Origin: Lentisphaerota bacterium
Lineage (GTDB): Bacteria; Verrucomicrobiota; Lentisphaeria; Victivallales; Victivallaceae
Assembly: GCA_015061745.1 (NCBI GenBank)
Contig: SUWB01000001.1
Span: 124,001 to 188,000, forward strand
Direction: 5' to 3'
DNA: 64,000 nt
Positions 61,980 to 64,000 of the stretch are shown here, in pieces; position 1 is the stretch's first letter, and every line of letters begins with the position of its first letter. The position numbers and the translations under genes were made by a program. The notes below the pieces were generated by a model. It searched no databases. It saw nothing but the letters and a program-made list of their open reading frames with translations, and had not been told where the DNA came from.

Positions 61980-63107
61980 ATGCCGTTGTGCCGTATCTGC
62001 AAAGGAATGTTGACCCAACCGTTGCTGACTCTGAAAAATGTCCCGGCGGCGGCTCAAAAAATGCCGTCTACTCCGAAAGAAGTGTCAGCAGACAAAGGCA
62101 TTGATCTGCCGATTTGTCAATGTTTGAACTGCGGAGTTTTGCAGCACACAGTTTTGCCGGTACCCTATTTCCGGGAAGTGATCCGGGCAAGCGGCGTGTC
62201 TGAAGCGATGCGTCAATTCCGGCGTGCCCAGTTCCGCTCCTGGATAGAGCGTTACGATTTGGCCGGCAAGAAAGTTTTTGAAGCCGGCTGCGGTCGGGGC
62301 GAATACCTGGAACTGATGAAAGAATCAGGAGCCGATGCTTACGGAATAGAATTCGGAGATGCCGCCCTCTCTCACTGCCGGGCCAAAGGATTGAATGTTT
62401 CAAAAGCCTTTTTTGAAACAGGAAATGAAAAACTCCCTTCTGCCAGCTTTGACGGTTTTTTTGTACTGAATTTCCTGGAACATATCCCGGATATTCCGCT
62501 TTTTCTCAAGGCCATACGCAACAACCTTTCTGCAGGAGCCCCCGGAATTGTGGAAGTTCCGAATCTTGATATGATCCTTGCCAACTCCCAGCTGACAGAA
62601 TTCAGCACCGAACATCTCTGCTATTTTACCAGGGAAACTTTGTGCACAACGCTTCAAAGTCACGGTTTTGAAGTCCTCAATTGTCATCCGGTCTGGCACG
62701 ATTACATTATTTCTGCTGAAGTCATCAAACGAAAACCGGTGAATTTGAACGGCTGCGCTGCGGTTGCGGAACATCTGCAAGAGGAAATCACCCATTTTAT
62801 CTCAAGATGCGGAAAAACAGCCTTCTGGGGAGCCGGTCATCAGGCATTGACCACCTTGGCGTTATGCGGAATAAACAAAGAAAAGATTTGTTTTGTGGTA
62901 GATTCTTCTCCCGAAAAGCAACATCGCTTCACCTTTGCCACCCACATTCCCATTGTTTCTCCGGAAGCATTGACTGACCCGGAACTCAAAGGGGTGATCA
63001 TCGCCTGCGGCGGTTATTCAGATGAAGTGGCAGGAATTATCCGGAAAAATTTTCAAAGCCGCATAAAATTGGCAATATTAAGAGAAAATAAACTTGAATA
63101 TTTATAA
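61980..63107 (+). CDS. SAM-dependent C-methyltransferase-like protein (Methyltransf_13/Methyltransf_14 layout)
   Basis: A 375-residue protein with the layout of sugar C-methyltransferases. It has an N-terminal zinc-binding segment (CRICKG and CQCLNCGVLQ; Cys4, 7, 48 and 51) and a class I SAM domain (KVFEAGCGRGEYLELM near 96; FVLNFLEHIPD). The C-terminal domain resembles the partner domain of TylC3-type enzymes (FWGAGHQALTTLALCGI). It may methylate a keto-sugar. The ATG is 5 bp after the TPP gene; the radical SAM gene follows 10 bp after the stop. Confidence 0.87.
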   Translation: MPLCRICKGMLTQPLLTLKNVPAAAQKMPSTPKEVSADKGIDLPICQCLNCGVLQHTVLPVPYFREVIRASGVSEAMRQFRRAQFRSWIERYDLAGKKVFEAGCGRGEYLELMKESGADAYGIEFGDAALSHCRAKGLNVSKAFFETGNEKLPSASFDGFFVLNFLEHIPDIPLFLKAIRNNLSAGAPGIVEVPNLDMILANSQLTEFSTEHLCYFTRETLCTTLQSHGFEVLNCHPVWHDYIISAEVIKRKPVNLNGCAAVAEHLQEEITHFISRCGKTAFWGAGHQALTTLALCGINKEKICFVVDSSPEKQHRFTFATHIPIVSPEALTDPELKGVIIACGGYSDEVAGIIRKNFQSRIKLAILRENKLEYL

Positions 63108-63117
63108 GGAAACTATT

Positions 63118-64000
63118 ATGGCACAGGAACTCAGCAGCGTCGAACAATCACGCAGGAATTATCTGAAGGAAGAAAAACCTCACGTTTATGAAAAGGTGAT
63201 GAAATTTTCTGAAAAAATAGCAAACAACGAAAGCATCGCCATTATCCAGTTTCAATACAACTATGTTTGCAACTTCCGTTGCCAGCACTGCTCGGTGAAA
63301 CATTTTCAGGGGAAAAAAGAGGGGCGTTCGTTTACCCTTGCCGATGTCAGAGAACTTTCCCGTCAGGCTGATGAGCTGGGACTTGCCAATATCGTTATCA
63401 CCGGCGGCGAACCTCTGGTTTTCAAAGATTTCGACCAGCTTGTCGAAGCGATCGACCCGCAGAAATTCTATATTACAAGTGACACAAACGGCTGGTTCCT
63501 TGATGCTGAACGGGCAAAACACCTCAAAGCTATCGGTGTAGACAAGATCCAGCTGAGTCTTGACAGCCTCAATGCGGCAGAACACGACGAATTCCGCAAT
63601 GCCCCCGGTTCTCACGCCCGGGCCCTGCGGGCCATTGATGCCGCTCTTGATGCCGGATTGAATATTATCCTTTCCACCGTTGTCACCCATCAGCGGGTAC
63701 GCAGTGATGAGTTTATCGAATATCTCGAATTTGCAAAAAGCAAAGGAGTCGGAACTTTTGTCACATACGCAAAACCCGTGGGTGCCTGGGAAGGCAATTT
63801 CGATGCCCTGGTCACCAGAGATGATATGAAATATGTTGCCGCTCTGGCTGATAAATATAATGTTTTCACTCATCTGACCCCTTCCTACGGTCTTGATCTT
63901 GGCTGTATTGCCGTCAAGCGTATGATTTCCATTACCCAGTACGGCGATGTGATGCCCTGCCCCTATATGCAGACCAGCATCGGCAATATCTTTGAAGAGC
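63118..64000 (+). CDS. Radical SAM enzyme, 3' end beyond window
   Basis: Open from ATG 63118 (preceded by AAGGA) to the window end, 294 codons. The radical SAM motif is CNFRCQHC (Cys51, 55, 58), followed by VITGGEPLVF, ITSDTNGWFL and QLSLDSLNAAEHDEFR, all standard for the family. Near the end CIAVKRMISITQYGDVMPCPYM looks like the start of a SPASM-type auxiliary cluster domain. It could act on a sugar, a peptide or a lipid in the glycan cluster. It belongs to the operon that starts at 58059. Confidence 0.9.
   Translation, partial: MAQELSSVEQSRRNYLKEEKPHVYEKVMKFSEKIANNESIAIIQFQYNYVCNFRCQHCSVKHFQGKKEGRSFTLADVRELSRQADELGLANIVITGGEPLVFKDFDQLVEAIDPQKFYITSDTNGWFLDAERAKHLKAIGVDKIQLSLDSLNAAEHDEFRNAPGSHARALRAIDAALDAGLNIILSTVVTHQRVRSDEFIEYLEFAKSKGVGTFVTYAKPVGAWEGNFDALVTRDDMKYVAALADKYNVFTHLTPSYGLDLGCIAVKRMISITQYGDVMPCPYMQTSIGNIFEE

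Overview
The window looks like chromosome from a Gram-negative, carbohydrate-degrading member of the PVC group, most likely a Lentisphaerota (Victivallales-type) bacterium. That placement is inferred from gene content and was not tested by phylogeny. The pointers are a DUF4838 protein, two very large secreted glycosidase-like proteins, several Gfo/Idh/MocA oxidoreductases, acetyl-xylan-esterase-type hydrolases, a DUF4432 epimerase, L-rhamnose isomerase and many membrane transporters, beside housekeeping genes. No rRNA, tRNA, CRISPR array, insertion sequence or intact prophage was seen.

Layout. 1-1802: 3' part of a DUF4838 protein. 2052-6291: four-gene catabolic operon (MDR dehydrogenase, enolase-superfamily dehydratase, Gfo/Idh oxidoreductase, AraC regulator). 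6421-11463: giant secreted glycosidase-like protein. 11626-14853: asd, a lipoprotein and a small protein. 14944-17606: DUF368 (PopT-type) transporter, lgt, pseudouridine synthase. 17684-21397: HTH regulator, small membrane protein, uppP, proC, family 2 glycosyltransferase. 21494-25749 (minus): second giant secreted protein, then aat upstream of it. 25926-28723: thioesterase, secreted propeller-like protein, FmdB zinc ribbon, rsmA. 28850-30810 (minus): type II restriction-modification pair. 30918-36029 (minus): CDF metal transporter, dicarboxylate symporter, MuF-like orphan, MATE transporter. 36291-43255: esterase, rhaA, second MATE, HAD phosphatase, DtxR/MntR-type regulator, Gfo/Idh oxidoreductase. 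43400-46839 (minus): FAD oxidoreductase, hexapeptide acetyltransferase, Ddl-like ATP-grasp enzyme. 46916-49262 (minus): pgk and gap. 49430-57851 (minus): apparent eight-gene operon from nth to an esterase. 58059-64000: divergent glycan-type cluster with a NeuB/SAF/cupin fusion, HAD phosphatase, TPP enzyme, C-methyltransferase-like protein and a radical SAM enzyme cut by the window end.

The most striking property is compositional. The tetranucleotide CATG is almost absent: reading the whole window by eye I found four copies where about 250 would be expected from equal base use. Coding sequences avoid it by synonymous choice, using T- or A-ending codons before ATG and CAC rather than CAT before G. 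Three of the four copies sit within 54 bp inside the cytosine-5 methyltransferase gene. That gene is paired with an HNH nuclease gene which, from memory, resembles NlaIII/IceA, a family whose known members cut CATG. A CATG-directed system that pairs an NlaIII-like nuclease with a 5mC methyltransferase, in a genome purged of the site, is the best candidate for something undescribed here.

Promoters are unusually uniform: a TTGACA/TTGAAA/TTGCAA-type -35, 16-17 bp, then usually TATATT. These motifs mark most transcription units and support the operon boundaries given below.
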